A stretch of DNA of 49,128 bases from an uncultured Acetobacteraceae bacterium (GTDB taxonomy: Bacteria; Pseudomonadota; Alphaproteobacteria; Acetobacterales; Acetobacteraceae), in the NCBI GenBank assembly GCA_903918195.1, contig CAIXDS010000121.1, positions 1 through 49,128 of the forward strand, given 5' to 3'. Position 1 is the stretch's first letter; each line of letters begins with the position of its first letter. Made by a program: the position numbers and the translations under genes. Under the pieces are notes generated by a model. That model saw nothing but the letters and a program-made list of their open reading frames with translations, was not told the origin of the DNA and searched no databases. Shown here piece after piece: positions 7,508 through 15,734 of the stretch.

Positions 7508-8634
7508 CCGTTCTGACCAATGCCCGCCTTGTTCTGCCCGATCAGGTGGTCCTCGGCAGCCTCGTGCTGCGCGGCGCGCTGATCGAGGCTGTCGCCGAAG
7601 GGCGCAGCATCTTGCCGGGCGCGATCGACTGCGGCGGCGATTTCCTCATCCCCGGCGTGATCGACGTGCACACCGATAACCTGGAGCGCCAGGTGCAGCC
7701 GCGCAACACCGCGCGCTGGCCGTCGCGCTCGGCGCTGGTGGCGCATGACGCGCAATGCGCCGCCGCCGGCGTCACCACGGTGCTCGACGCCTTGTGCGTG
7801 GGCGATCTCGGCTTCGATGGCGGACGACTGCAGACCTATCGCGATGGCGTGGCCGATCTCGACGCGCTAGCCGGCACGGGGCTGCTCAAGAGCGAACATT
7901 TCCTGCATCTGCGCTGCGAATTGCCGGCGCCGGACATGCTCGCACTGGTCGAGCCGGCGATTGACAATGCGCGCCTGCGCATGGTCAGCCTGATGGACCA
8001 CAGCCCCGGCGTGGGCCAGTACGCCAGCCTCGAGCGCTACCGCGCGCTGCGCCGCACCGAGGGCGTCACGGAGGATTTCATCGAGCGCCGCATCGAGGAG
8101 TTGCAGGCGCAGCGCGAAAAATGGCGCACGCCCAACCGGCGCGCCCTGCTCGCCCGGCTGGCGGACCACGACGTGCATCTGGCCAGCCACGACGACCGCA
8201 CGGAAGAAGAAATCGAGGAAAACTTCCGCGACGGCATCCGCATCAGCGAATTCCCGGTGCACATGGACGCCGCCCGGGCGGCGCGGGCGCGCGGCATGGA
8301 GATCATCGCCGGCGCGCCGAACATCGTGCGCGGTGGCAGCCATTCCGGCAACGTCGCGGTGGTGGATCTGGTGCGCGCCGGCGTGGTGGACGCGCTGGCC
8401 AGCGACTACGTGCCGGCCAGCCTGGTGGAGGCTGCGTTCCTGGCCGGCAGCATGACCGGCATCGCCCTGGCCGACGCCGTCGCGTTGGTCACGGAGCGGC
8501 CGGCGCGCATGTGCGGCCTGTTGGACCGCGGCCGCCTCGCGCCCGGGCTGCGCGCCGACCTCGTGCGGGTTCACCTGCATGAAGATTTGCCGGTGGTTCG
8601 CCAGGTCTGGCGCGCCGGCGAACGGGTCGCCTGA
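7504..8634 (+). CDS. phnM: Alpha-D-ribose 1-methylphosphonate 5-triphosphate diphosphatase PhnM, operon copy
   Basis: 376 residues. This copy has the canonical metal site IDVHTDNLERQVQPR (about residues 57-71), then LMDHSPGVGQYA, SHDDRTEEEIEENF, EFPVHMDAARAA and NIVRGGSHSGNVAV, closing with the amidohydrolase C-terminal strands GLLDRGRLAPGLRADLVRVH. It hydrolyses the triphosphate intermediate to ribose 1-phosphonate 5-phosphate plus pyrophosphate, the substrate of PhnJ. It sits between phnL and the DUF1045 gene with one- to four-base overlaps. It is the more standard of the two phnM copies and therefore the likely working enzyme of the pathway. Confidence 0.95.
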   Translation: MTVLTNARLVLPDQVVLGSLVLRGALIEAVAEGRSILPGAIDCGGDFLIPGVIDVHTDNLERQVQPRNTARWPSRSALVAHDAQCAAAGVTTVLDALCVGDLGFDGGRLQTYRDGVADLDALAGTGLLKSEHFLHLRCELPAPDMLALVEPAIDNARLRMVSLMDHSPGVGQYASLERYRALRRTEGVTEDFIERRIEELQAQREKWRTPNRRALLARLADHDVHLASHDDRTEEEIEENFRDGIRISEFPVHMDAARAARARGMEIIAGAPNIVRGGSHSGNVAVVDLVRAGVVDALASDYVPASLVEAAFLAGSMTGIALADAVALVTERPARMCGLLDRGRLAPGLRADLVRVHLHEDLPVVRQVWRAGERVA

Positions 8635-9314
8635 TGCGCGGCGCCCGGGTGGGGCTGTACTACGCGCCCGCCTTCGACGATCCGCTCTGGACGCGCGGCG
8701 CCGCGTGGCTGGGCCGCGACCCGCGAACCGGCGCGATATGCCCGCAACCGGCGCTGCCCGATATCGCGGCGCTCACCGCCGAGCCGCGCCTGTATGGTTT
8801 CCACGCCACGCTGAAGCCGCCGATGGCGCTGCGCGACGGCATCACCTGGGACGAGCTGGTGCTGGCCACGCGCGCCATCGCCGCCAGCGTCCCCGCTTTC
8901 GACCTGCCCGCGCTGGCGGTCGCCAACCTGCACGGCTTCCTCGCCCTGCGCGAGACCGCGCCGAGCCCCGAATTGCAGGCGCTGGCCGATGCCTGCGTGG
9001 CCGGCGCCGACCATCTGCGCGCACCGCCGGACGAGGCGGAGGTGACGAAGCGCCGGCGCGGCGGGCTGTCGCCGGCGCAGGATGCCAATCTGCTGCGCTG
9101 GGGCTACCCTTACGTGTTTGCCACCTGGTTGTTCCACATGACGCTGACGCGGCGGCTTGCCGCCGACGAACACGACCTGGTGCGGCCCGCGGCAGAAGAC
9201 TGGTTCGCGCCGTCCCTGGCCCTGCCGCGGCGCGTGGCGGACATCTGCCTGTTCGTGCAGCGCCGCGCCGGCGCACCCTTCATTCTCGCCGAACGGGTCG
9301 CGCTGGCAGGGTAA
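8634..9314 (+). CDS. DUF1045 phosphonate-operon protein, 2H phosphoesterase fold
   Basis: 226 residues, of the DUF1045 family found in many alphaproteobacterial phn operons. Two H-x-T motifs, H57-A-T59 (in YGFHATLKPPMAL) and H168-M-T170 (in LFHMTLTRRL), are the hallmark of 2H phosphoesterases, which open cyclic phosphates. PhnJ produces a ribose 1,2-cyclic phosphate 5-phosphate that PhnP normally opens, and no phnP is present here; this gene could fill that step, which is inference. The ATG overlaps the phnM stop (TGATG), so it is the last gene of the coupled operon. Its exact substrate is unproven. Confidence 0.85.
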   Translation: MRGARVGLYYAPAFDDPLWTRGAAWLGRDPRTGAICPQPALPDIAALTAEPRLYGFHATLKPPMALRDGITWDELVLATRAIAASVPAFDLPALAVANLHGFLALRETAPSPELQALADACVAGADHLRAPPDEAEVTKRRRGGLSPAQDANLLRWGYPYVFATWLFHMTLTRRLAADEHDLVRPAAEDWFAPSLALPRRVADICLFVQRRAGAPFILAERVALAG

Positions 9315-9397
9315 CGCGAAGCTCTCGCGATCGACCGGATCATGCCTGCCTCCGGTTGGACCGCGCGGACGGTGAGGCTACGCTGGAGCTGATGCAA

Positions 9398-9465
9398 GCA
9401 AGGAAGAAAGGCCAGGGGCGCTGCCCCTGGACCCCGCCAAGGGCCGGGAGGCCCTTGGAACCCAT
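9398..9465 (+). repeat. Dispersed GC-rich hairpin repeat, copy 2
   Basis: The copy runs GCAAGGAAGAAAGGCCAGGG, then a stem CCAGGGGC/GCCCCTGG and a second stem AAGGGC/GCCCTT, ending GGAACCCATTC. It fills most of the gap between the end of the phn operon and the serine hydrolase gene, and may insulate the two transcription units as a terminator. Confidence 0.75.
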
Positions 9466-9507
9466 TCTGGAGTCGGGTTGGGGGCTGATCCCAGAAGGAG
9501 GGTGCGG

Positions 9508-10653
9508 GTGGATGCGCCGGACAGCAGAATAACGGAAGTGCTGCAGGATGCGGTGACGCGCGGCGCCCTGCCGGGCGCAGTGGCACTGGCAGTGAACCTT
9601 GACGGCATCGTGTTCAAGGCCGCTGCCGCAATCCCCGCCGATACGATCTTCTGGCTTGCCTCGATGACCAAGGCCATCGTCTCGGTCGCTTCCATGCAGC
9701 TTGTCGAACAAGGCCGGCTGACTCTCGATGCGCCAATCGGCGCCATCCTGCCGGCGCTCGCGGCGCCGCTGGTGCTGGAAGGATTCGACGCCGCCGGCAC
9801 GCCGAGGCTGCGCCCGGCCCGCACGGCCATGACACTGCGCCACCTGCTCACCCACACCGCCGGCTACGGCTATCATTTCTGGAACCAGGACCTCGGCCGC
9901 TATCTCAACCAGGCCGGCCTGCCGCCCATCCCCACCAGCTGGGACGAGGCGGCGCGCACGCCGCTGCTGTTCGACCCGGGCACGCGCTGGACCTACGGCA
10001 TCAACACCGACATCGTCGGCCTGGCCGTGCAGGCGGCGAGCGGGCAGACGCTGGAGGCGTATCTGCGCGCGCACGTGCTGGAGCCGCTCGGCATGCACGA
10101 CACCGGCTTCCGGCTGACACCGGCGCAACGGGCCCGCCTGGGGCGGATGCATCGCCGGGATGCCGCCGGCCTGCTGCGGCCCATGGACTGGTCGGTCGGC
10201 GAGGGCCAGGGCTTCACCGGCGGCGGCGGCGGCCTGTGCGGCACGGCATCCGACTACGGACGCTTCCTGCGCATGCTGCTGAATGGCGGCGCGCTGGACG
10301 GGGTGCGCCTGCTACGGGCGGACACGGTCGCGGACATGGGTCGCAACCATATCGGCGACCTGCAGGTGCACACGCTGGTCACCGCGGTGCCCAGGCTCGC
10401 CAACGACGCCAACCTGTTTCCCGGCATGGAGCAGAAATGGGGGCTCGGCTTCCTGCTCAACACCGCGCCGGGACCGAACGGCCGCAGCGCCGGCAGCATG
10501 GCCTGGGCGGGCCTGGCCAATTGCTATTACTGGCTCGATCCGGCACGCGGCGTGGCAGGGTGCCTGATGACGCAGCTGCTTCCCTTTGCCGATGCAACGG
10601 TGATGCAGGTGTTCGGCGGGGTGGAGCGGGCAGCCTACGCGGCCGGGCCGTGA
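9508..10653 (+). CDS. Serine hydrolase of the beta-lactamase/penicillin-binding (class C) family
   Basis: 381 residues. The catalytic Ser-x-x-Lys motif is SMTK (in FWLASMTKAIVSVASMQ, about residue 53), followed by LRHLLTHTAGYGYHFW and the YxN-like triad YGIN in TRWTYGINTDIVGLAVQAAS. This is the fold of EstB-type esterases and class C beta-lactamases; members are mostly esterases or peptidases rather than resistance enzymes. There is no signal peptide, so a cytoplasmic esterase is likely. The GTG start at 9508 is preferred because AAGGAGG lies six bases upstream, while the longer frame starts with an unsupported TTG. It converges on the next gene across a perfect hairpin. Confidence 0.88.
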   Translation: MDAPDSRITEVLQDAVTRGALPGAVALAVNLDGIVFKAAAAIPADTIFWLASMTKAIVSVASMQLVEQGRLTLDAPIGAILPALAAPLVLEGFDAAGTPRLRPARTAMTLRHLLTHTAGYGYHFWNQDLGRYLNQAGLPPIPTSWDEAARTPLLFDPGTRWTYGINTDIVGLAVQAASGQTLEAYLRAHVLEPLGMHDTGFRLTPAQRARLGRMHRRDAAGLLRPMDWSVGEGQGFTGGGGGLCGTASDYGRFLRMLLNGGALDGVRLLRADTVADMGRNHIGDLQVHTLVTAVPRLANDANLFPGMEQKWGLGFLLNTAPGPNGRSAGSMAWAGLANCYYWLDPARGVAGCLMTQLLPFADATVMQVFGGVERAAYAAGP

Positions 10654-10664
10654 TGACCCCGGGT

Positions 10665-10695
10665 CGTCATGCCCGGGACCCGCCCGGGCATGACG
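10665..10695. terminator. Perfect inverted repeat between convergent genes
   Basis: CGTCATGCCCGGG and CCCGGGCATGACG pair over 13 bases around a five-base loop. It stands between two convergent genes and likely ends transcription from both sides, although no T-tract follows. Similar CGTCATGCCCGGG palindromes are widespread intergenic repeats in alphaproteobacteria, so it may also be a mobile repeat. Confidence 0.6.
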
Positions 10696-10723
10696 ATGGA
10701 GTTGCTTGCCGGCGCGCCGGCGG

Positions 10724-11056
10724 TTACTGCACCTTGCCGATATCCTTCGCGAAATCGTCGGTGTCCACCACGGCCTGCCAGTACAGCACGGTGCAGGCGA
10801 CGGCGGGCGGCAGCGACGGATAGCGATCCTTCGCCGCGACGGCTGCGAACTGGCCGCGTGACAGGCCCTGCAGCAGGTTGCCCAGCAGCAGGCTGCTGCC
10901 ACGGTCATCCTTGTCGCGCGCCGACACCACCCGCACCGTCACGCGCTCCAGCGCGTCGCAGGAACTGGTGGTACCCTCGCCCACCAGCGGATAGGCGAAT
11001 GCCGCGACGGCGACGATGACGACCAGCAGGATCAGATTTTTCAACATCATTCTCAT
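10724..11056 (-). CDS. Small exported or membrane-anchored protein of unknown function
   Basis: 110 residues. The N-terminus MRMMLKNLILLVVIVAVAAF is a hydrophobic segment after one Lys, consistent with a signal peptide or a single anchor. The rest is hydrophilic with two cysteines (about residues 33 and 88) that could pair outside the cytoplasm, and contains YPSLPPAVACTVLYWQAVVD. No known domain is recognised. Start choice between the Met at 11056 and the adjacent Met pair is uncertain because GGATGAGA could serve the later ones. It is a single-gene unit between a convergent serine hydrolase and gdh. Confidence 0.6.
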   Translation of the reverse strand: MRMMLKNLILLVVIVAVAAFAYPLVGEGTTSSCDALERVTVRVVSARDKDDRGSSLLLGNLLQGLSRGQFAAVAAKDRYPSLPPAVACTVLYWQAVVDTDDFAKDIGKVQ

Positions 11057-11134
11057 CCGAAATCAGTGAGGCGGTGACACTAGCCTGCCCACAGCGGCCG
11101 CGCAAAGTCCGCCCCGCCCCGCTCAGGAGCCGAT

Positions 11135-12394
11135 TCAGGGGAACAGCCCGCGCATCTTCTTCGCATCGCGCACCTTCTGCACCCCGATCGATGTCGCCGC
11201 ATCGCGGTGCGCCACGTGGTCCTGCTCCACCCGCGCCATCACCCGGTTGAAGGCCCGGTCCAGCACCCGGTTCAGCCGGCTCAGCACCTCGGCCTCGTCC
11301 CAGAAGAATTGCTGCAGGTCCTGCACCCACTCGAAATAGCTCACCACCACGCCGCCGGCATTGCACAGGATGTCGGGAATAACGAACACGTCGCCGCGGC
11401 GCCCGGCGAGCACGCGGTCGGCCTCCGGCGTGGTCGGCCCGTTGGCGCCCTCGGCCAGGATGCGGCATTGCAGCTTTCCGGCATTGGCGCCGGTGATGAC
11501 CTGCTCCACCGCCGCCGGCACCAGCACGTCGCAGGGCAGGGTCAGCAGCGTGGCGGGATCGCAGGCCGCCTCGCTCGACCAGCCCGCCAGCACGCCGTGC
11601 GCGGCCACGTGGCGCTGCAGCGCCGGCAGGTCGAGCCCCTTGGCGTCGTAGTAACAGGCGGTGTGGTCCGACACGCCGAGGATGCGCACCCCGCGCTCGG
11701 TGAGCGCCATGGCGCTCACCGAGCCGACATTGCCGAACCCCTGCACGATGGCGGTGGCGCCAGCCGGGTGCATCTGCAGCCGCTCCATGGCGCGGCCCAC
11801 CAGGTGCGCCACGCCGCGGCCGGTCGCCTCGCGCCGTCCCTCGGTGCCGCCGGCGCTGACCGGTTTGCCGGTGACGATTTCGGTCACCGTCTTGCCCTGG
11901 TACATGGAATAGGTGTCCATGAACCACGCCATCACCTGCTCGTTGGTGCCCATGTCGGGCGCCATCACGTCGGTGCGCGGGCCGACGAAGGGAATCATCT
12001 CCTGCATGTAGCGGCGCGACACGGCTTCCAGCTCGCGCCGGCTGAGTTTGTAGGGGTCGCAGGCCACCCCGCCCTTGGCGCCGCCATAGGGCAGGCCGCA
12101 CAGGGCACATTTCCAGCTCATCCACACCGCCAGCGCCGCCACCTCGCCGACATCGAGCTTGGGCGAGTAGCGCGTGCCGCCCTTGGTCGGGCCGAGGGTG
12201 AGATGGTGCTGCACCCGGTAGCCCTGGAACACGGTTTCGTGGCCGTTGTCCATGTGCACCGGAACCGACACCGCGACGGCGCGCTTGGGATAGAGCAGCC
12301 GGTCGCGCTCGCCCTTGGGAATGTCCAGATAGTCGGCGACGGTGTGGAACTGCTCCCGCGCCATGTCGAACACGGGACCGGTGTAGAGGGTCAT
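11135..12394 (-). CDS. gdhA: Glutamate dehydrogenase (Glu/Leu/Phe/Val dehydrogenase family)
   Basis: 419 residues, the length of hexameric GDHs of the RocG/GluD type. It interconverts glutamate and 2-oxoglutarate with ammonia using NAD(P). The substrate region GPTKGGTRYSPKLDVGEVAA and the LPYGGAKGGV segment with the catalytic Lys are intact (about residues 68-110). PDMGTNEQVMAWFMDTYS, the TGRGVAH segment and the Rossmann motif VQGFGNVGS (about 218-226) follow, then LAEGANGPTTPEAD and DILCNAGGVVVSYFEWVQ. Coenzyme preference cannot be read with confidence. It lies downstream of a ThDP enzyme with a 107-base gap and may share its promoter or have its own. Confidence 0.93.
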   Translation of the reverse strand: MTLYTGPVFDMAREQFHTVADYLDIPKGERDRLLYPKRAVAVSVPVHMDNGHETVFQGYRVQHHLTLGPTKGGTRYSPKLDVGEVAALAVWMSWKCALCGLPYGGAKGGVACDPYKLSRRELEAVSRRYMQEMIPFVGPRTDVMAPDMGTNEQVMAWFMDTYSMYQGKTVTEIVTGKPVSAGGTEGRREATGRGVAHLVGRAMERLQMHPAGATAIVQGFGNVGSVSAMALTERGVRILGVSDHTACYYDAKGLDLPALQRHVAAHGVLAGWSSEAACDPATLLTLPCDVLVPAAVEQVITGANAGKLQCRILAEGANGPTTPEADRVLAGRRGDVFVIPDILCNAGGVVVSYFEWVQDLQQFFWDEAEVLSRLNRVLDRAFNRVMARVEQDHVAHRDAATSIGVQKVRDAKKMRGLFP

Positions 12395-12501
12395 GGCGGA
12401 CGTTTCCTCCTTCTCGCGGTCCGATATCCGGCCGCAGCTTTTGCTTGCCGCCGAACATGGCGGAATTCCGCAGCGCTGGGATCACAGCGCCGCGAGCGCC
12501 C

Positions 12502-14289
12502 TCACCGCTTCGGCGGCGGCTTCTTGGCCGGCGCCCGCGCACCGCCGGCGGGGCGTTTCGCGGCGGCAGCGGCGCGCTTGGGCGGCGCTTTCGCCGCCGG
12601 TTTCGCCGCGGAACCGGCGCGCAACTGGGCAATGGTGGCGCGGCTGGTGATCTGCTCCGGGTTCAGGCGCAGTTCAATCACCGCCGGCTTGCCGCTTTCC
12701 ACCGCGCGCCGGAATGCGGGAGAAAAATCCGCGGTGGCCGCCACCACCTCGCCATGACCGCCGAACGCCTCGATGAACTTCGCGAAGTCGGGGTTGGTCA
12801 GGGCGGTGCCGGAGACGCGGCCCGGATAGGCACGTTCCTGATACATGCGGATGGTGCCGTACATCTGGTTGTTGCCCACCAGCACGATGGGGGCGACGCC
12901 GTGGTGGAAGGCGGTGGCCAGTTCCTGCCCGGTCATCAGGAAGCCGCCATCGCCGACGAAAGCCACCACCTGGCGGTCCGGGTGGGCGATCTTGGCGCCG
13001 ACCGCGGCGGGCACCGCATAGCCCATCGACCCGTTGGCCGGCCCGATAAAGCGCTGGCGGTCGGAGAAATGCATGAAGCGAATGGGCCAGGCGGAGAAAT
13101 TGCCGGCGTCGGTGGTCAGGATCGCATCGTCCTCGAGCAGCCCCTCCAGGTCGCGCAGCACCTGACCGAGATTGAGCGGCCCCTCGTAGTCCGGCACGTC
13201 CCGCCCGGCCAGGCGCAGCGCGCGCAACTCGTGCCGCCATTCGCCCCAGGCCGGCGTCACTGGCGCCAGCTTCGCCGCGGCGGCGGCGAACAGGTCGAGC
13301 TCGGAGACGATGCCGAGCGCGGGCCTGAACACCCGGCCGATCTCGGCGGCGTCCGGATGGATGTGCACGATCGGCGTGCGGCCGGCCGGGTCGAACAGCG
13401 TGTAGCCCTGGGTGACCGCCTCGCCCAGGCGGGTGCCGATCGCCAGGATCAGGTCGGCCTCGCGCGCCCGCGCCACCAGCGCCGGGTCGGACCCGACGCC
13501 GAGATCGCCCACATAGCTGTCGAGCGTGCCGTCGTACAGCGCCTGCCGGCGGAAACTCACGGTCACCGGCAGATCGTTAGCGGTAAGAAACGTACGGATG
13601 TCGGCGCGCGCCTGCTCGCTCCAGCAACTGCCGCCGAGGATGGCGAGCGGCTTGCGGGCCCGCGCCAGCAGGGTCGCAAGCCGCTCCAGCGCGGCGTCGT
13701 CGGGACGGGCGCGAAACACCGGGGCGCGGCCGATATCGGGCACCTCGACGCTGTGTTTCTGCATGTCCTCCGACAGCGCGATCACCACCGGGCCGGGGCG
13801 GCCGGTGGTGGCGACATCGACGGCGTGCGCCACCAGTTCGGGAATGCGCGCGGCATCGTCAATCTGCGTCACCCACTTGGCCAGCGGCTGGAACATGCGG
13901 CGGTAATCGACTTCCTGGAAGCTCTCGCGGTCGGTCTCCGCGAACGGGATCTGGCCGACGAACAGCAGCAGCGGGGTGGAATCCTGGAACGCCACGTGCA
14001 CGCCGATGGCGGCGTGGCAGGCGCCGGGTCCGCGGGTGACGAAGGCTGCGGCGGGGCGGCCGGTGAGCTTGCCGCAGGCTTCGGCCATGTGCACCGCACC
14101 GGCTTCGAAGCGGCAGGTGGTCAGGTGCAGCTTCTCGCGCACCGCGTACAGGCCGTCGAGCACGTCGAGGTAGCTTTCACCCGGCACGGCGAAGGCGTGG
14201 GCGATGCCCTGCGCCACCAGCGCGTCCGCCAGCACCCGCCCGCCGGTGCGGGGCGCCAGCCGTGTTCCGCGCGCCTTGCCCAGTTCCAT
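12502..14289 (-). CDS. Thiamine diphosphate-dependent enzyme, acetolactate synthase-like, with a basic C-terminal tail
   Basis: 595 residues. Domain order is ThDP-binding PYR (about 13-180, catalytic Glu62 in CRFEAGAVHMAEA), central domain (about 195-330) and PP domain (about 370-545) with the GDG...NN cofactor motif running from GDGGFLMTGQELATAFHHG to VGNNQMYG. This is the fold of acetolactate synthase, glyoxylate carboligase and benzoylformate decarboxylase; no ilvN-type regulatory subunit gene is nearby, so a biosynthetic role is unlikely and the substrate is unknown. After the enzyme ends, about 38 residues rich in Ala, Lys and Pro (from AGSAAKPAAKAPPKR onward) form a histone H1-like tail. 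It follows aroE at 77 bases. Confidence 0.87.
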   Translation of the reverse strand: MELGKARGTRLAPRTGGRVLADALVAQGIAHAFAVPGESYLDVLDGLYAVREKLHLTTCRFEAGAVHMAEACGKLTGRPAAAFVTRGPGACHAAIGVHVAFQDSTPLLLFVGQIPFAETDRESFQEVDYRRMFQPLAKWVTQIDDAARIPELVAHAVDVATTGRPGPVVIALSEDMQKHSVEVPDIGRAPVFRARPDDAALERLATLLARARKPLAILGGSCWSEQARADIRTFLTANDLPVTVSFRRQALYDGTLDSYVGDLGVGSDPALVARAREADLILAIGTRLGEAVTQGYTLFDPAGRTPIVHIHPDAAEIGRVFRPALGIVSELDLFAAAAAKLAPVTPAWGEWRHELRALRLAGRDVPDYEGPLNLGQVLRDLEGLLEDDAILTTDAGNFSAWPIRFMHFSDRQRFIGPANGSMGYAVPAAVGAKIAHPDRQVVAFVGDGGFLMTGQELATAFHHGVAPIVLVGNNQMYGTIRMYQERAYPGRVSGTALTNPDFAKFIEAFGGHGEVVAATADFSPAFRRAVESGKPAVIELRLNPEQITSRATIAQLRAGSAAKPAAKAPPKRAAAAAKRPAGGARAPAKKPPPKR

Positions 14290-14365
14290 GGTCCTGCTCC
14301 TCGGCGAATGGCTGTATCAGGATAAAGTCGCATGGTCCGCGCCGTCGACCCGGGGCGCGTTCATG

Positions 14366-15211
14366 TCACCCAATGGTCGCCTCGATGGCGGCACGCAATT
14401 CAGGCGTGATGTCGGGCCGCACGCCGAACCAGGCTTCGAAGGCGGGGCGTGCCTGGTGCAGCAGCATGCCCAGCCCGTTCACCGTCGGGTTGCCGCGCGC
14501 CTGGGCCGCCATCAGCAACGGCGTTTGCAGCGGATTGTAGACGATGTCGCACACCAGCGCGTCGCCCGGCAGGTCGTCCAGGCGCAGGTCGAGGGCGGGC
14601 CGGCCGGTCATGCCCTGGTCGGTGGTATTGACCAGCAAAGCGGCGCCGGCCAGCGCGGTGGCGCGCTCGGCCCAGTCCAGCACCCGCACGGTGGGGCCGA
14701 ATTCGGCGGCGAGTTGCTCGGCCCGGGCGCGGGTGCGGTTGGCCAGCCGGATCTCCGGTGTGCCTTCGTCCAGCAGGCTCACCACCACGCTGCGCGCGCC
14801 GCCGCCGGCGCCCAGCACCACCGCCGGCCCGGCATCGCCGCGCCAGTGCGGCTTGCCGTCGCGCAGGTTCTCGATGAAGCCATAGCCGTCCTTGTTGAAG
14901 CCGCTGAGCGAACCGTCCGGCTGCACTACGATCAGGTTGATCGCGCCCATGCGTTGCCCCACCGGATCGAGGCGATCGACCAGACGGGCGGCTTCCTCCT
15001 TGTGCGGAATCGTGATGTTGCAGCCGGCGAAACCGAGCGCCGGCAGGCCCCGCAGCGCCGCCTCCAGCCGCCCGGGTTGCACTGGCAGGGGCAGGTAGAC
15101 GCCGGGGATGCAGTATGCCTCCAGCCACCAGCCGTGCAGCATCGGCGAGCGCGAATGCGCCACCGGCCAGCCGACAATACCGGCGGTGCGGAAGGGGTTC
15201 GGATCGCTCAT
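14366..15211 (-). CDS. aroE: Shikimate dehydrogenase
   Basis: 281 residues. AroE reduces 3-dehydroshikimate to shikimate with NADPH in the aromatic amino acid pathway. Seen are the substrate-binding GWPVAHSRSPMLHGWW near the N-terminus, NITIPHKEEAARLVD with the catalytic Lys, GFNKDGYGFIENL with the catalytic Asp, the NADP Rossmann loop VLGAGGGARSVVVSL followed by ANRTRARAEQLA, and the C-terminal GMLLHQARPAFEAWFG. The ATG at 15211 is chosen because homology begins at FRTAGIVGWPV; the frame upstream is unrelated. As it lacks other aro genes around it, it may be a catabolic or second copy, which cannot be settled here. Confidence 0.93.
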   Translation of the reverse strand: MSDPNPFRTAGIVGWPVAHSRSPMLHGWWLEAYCIPGVYLPLPVQPGRLEAALRGLPALGFAGCNITIPHKEEAARLVDRLDPVGQRMGAINLIVVQPDGSLSGFNKDGYGFIENLRDGKPHWRGDAGPAVVLGAGGGARSVVVSLLDEGTPEIRLANRTRARAEQLAAEFGPTVRVLDWAERATALAGAALLVNTTDQGMTGRPALDLRLDDLPGDALVCDIVYNPLQTPLLMAAQARGNPTVNGLGMLLHQARPAFEAWFGVRPDITPELRAAIEATIG

Positions 15212-15394
15212 GCGGGCATGGCTTCTTTCCCGGTGGGGGCGGCCTGTGTTTGGATGGCCCCGAGGGTGCGCCCGTATAGGAAGCCGCCAGGAAAGGGTCA
15301 ACGTGGGGCCGGCGGGGCTTCCTTTCCGCCCCCGCGACAAACGGCCCGTTTTGCGGCATCATCGATGCCCCCGCAACCGAAAGGATCGCAGCAC

Positions 15395-15724
15395 ATGGAC
15401 GATGGCGGAGACTGGGTGCGTGTGGCGTCCGCCGCCGGCCTCGCCAAAGGCGAGATGAAACCGGTCGAGGCGGCGGGACGCGATCTGGCGCTGTATCATC
15501 TGGACGACGGCAGCTGGCGTGCCAGCGACAATGTCTGCACGCACGCCCATGCGCTGCTCACCGATGGATGGCTGGAGGGCTGCATCATCGAATGTCCGCT
15601 GCATGCCGGCCGGTTCGATCTTCGCAACGGGGCGGGGCTGGGTGCCCCGATCGAGCGGGACCTGACCGTCTACCCGGTCCGCGTCGATGGCGATGATGTG
15701 TTTGTGCTGATTCCGCCGGCCTGA
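15395..15724 (+). CDS. Rieske-type [2Fe-2S] ferredoxin
   Basis: 109 residues, the size of the ferredoxin subunits of aromatic-ring dioxygenases (BphA3/BedB type) and of NirD-like proteins. The cluster motif is CTHAHALLTDGW followed by CPLHAGRFD: C-x-H and C-x2-H at about residues 49-51 and 69-72. No dioxygenase or reductase gene is adjacent, so the redox partner is unknown. The ATG at 15395 is preferred over an in-frame ATG at 15365; AAAGGA lies 12 bases before it, somewhat far. It converges on the hydrolase gene with a 10-base gap. Confidence 0.9.
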   Translation: MDDGGDWVRVASAAGLAKGEMKPVEAAGRDLALYHLDDGSWRASDNVCTHAHALLTDGWLEGCIIECPLHAGRFDLRNGAGLGAPIERDLTVYPVRVDGDDVFVLIPPA

Positions 15725-15734
15725 TCCGACCCAG

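Noticed and set aside
12502..14289. Naming the ThDP enzyme ilvB/acetolactate synthase
   Set aside because: No adjacent regulatory subunit and insufficient substrate-specific residues visible; many related enzymes share these motifs.
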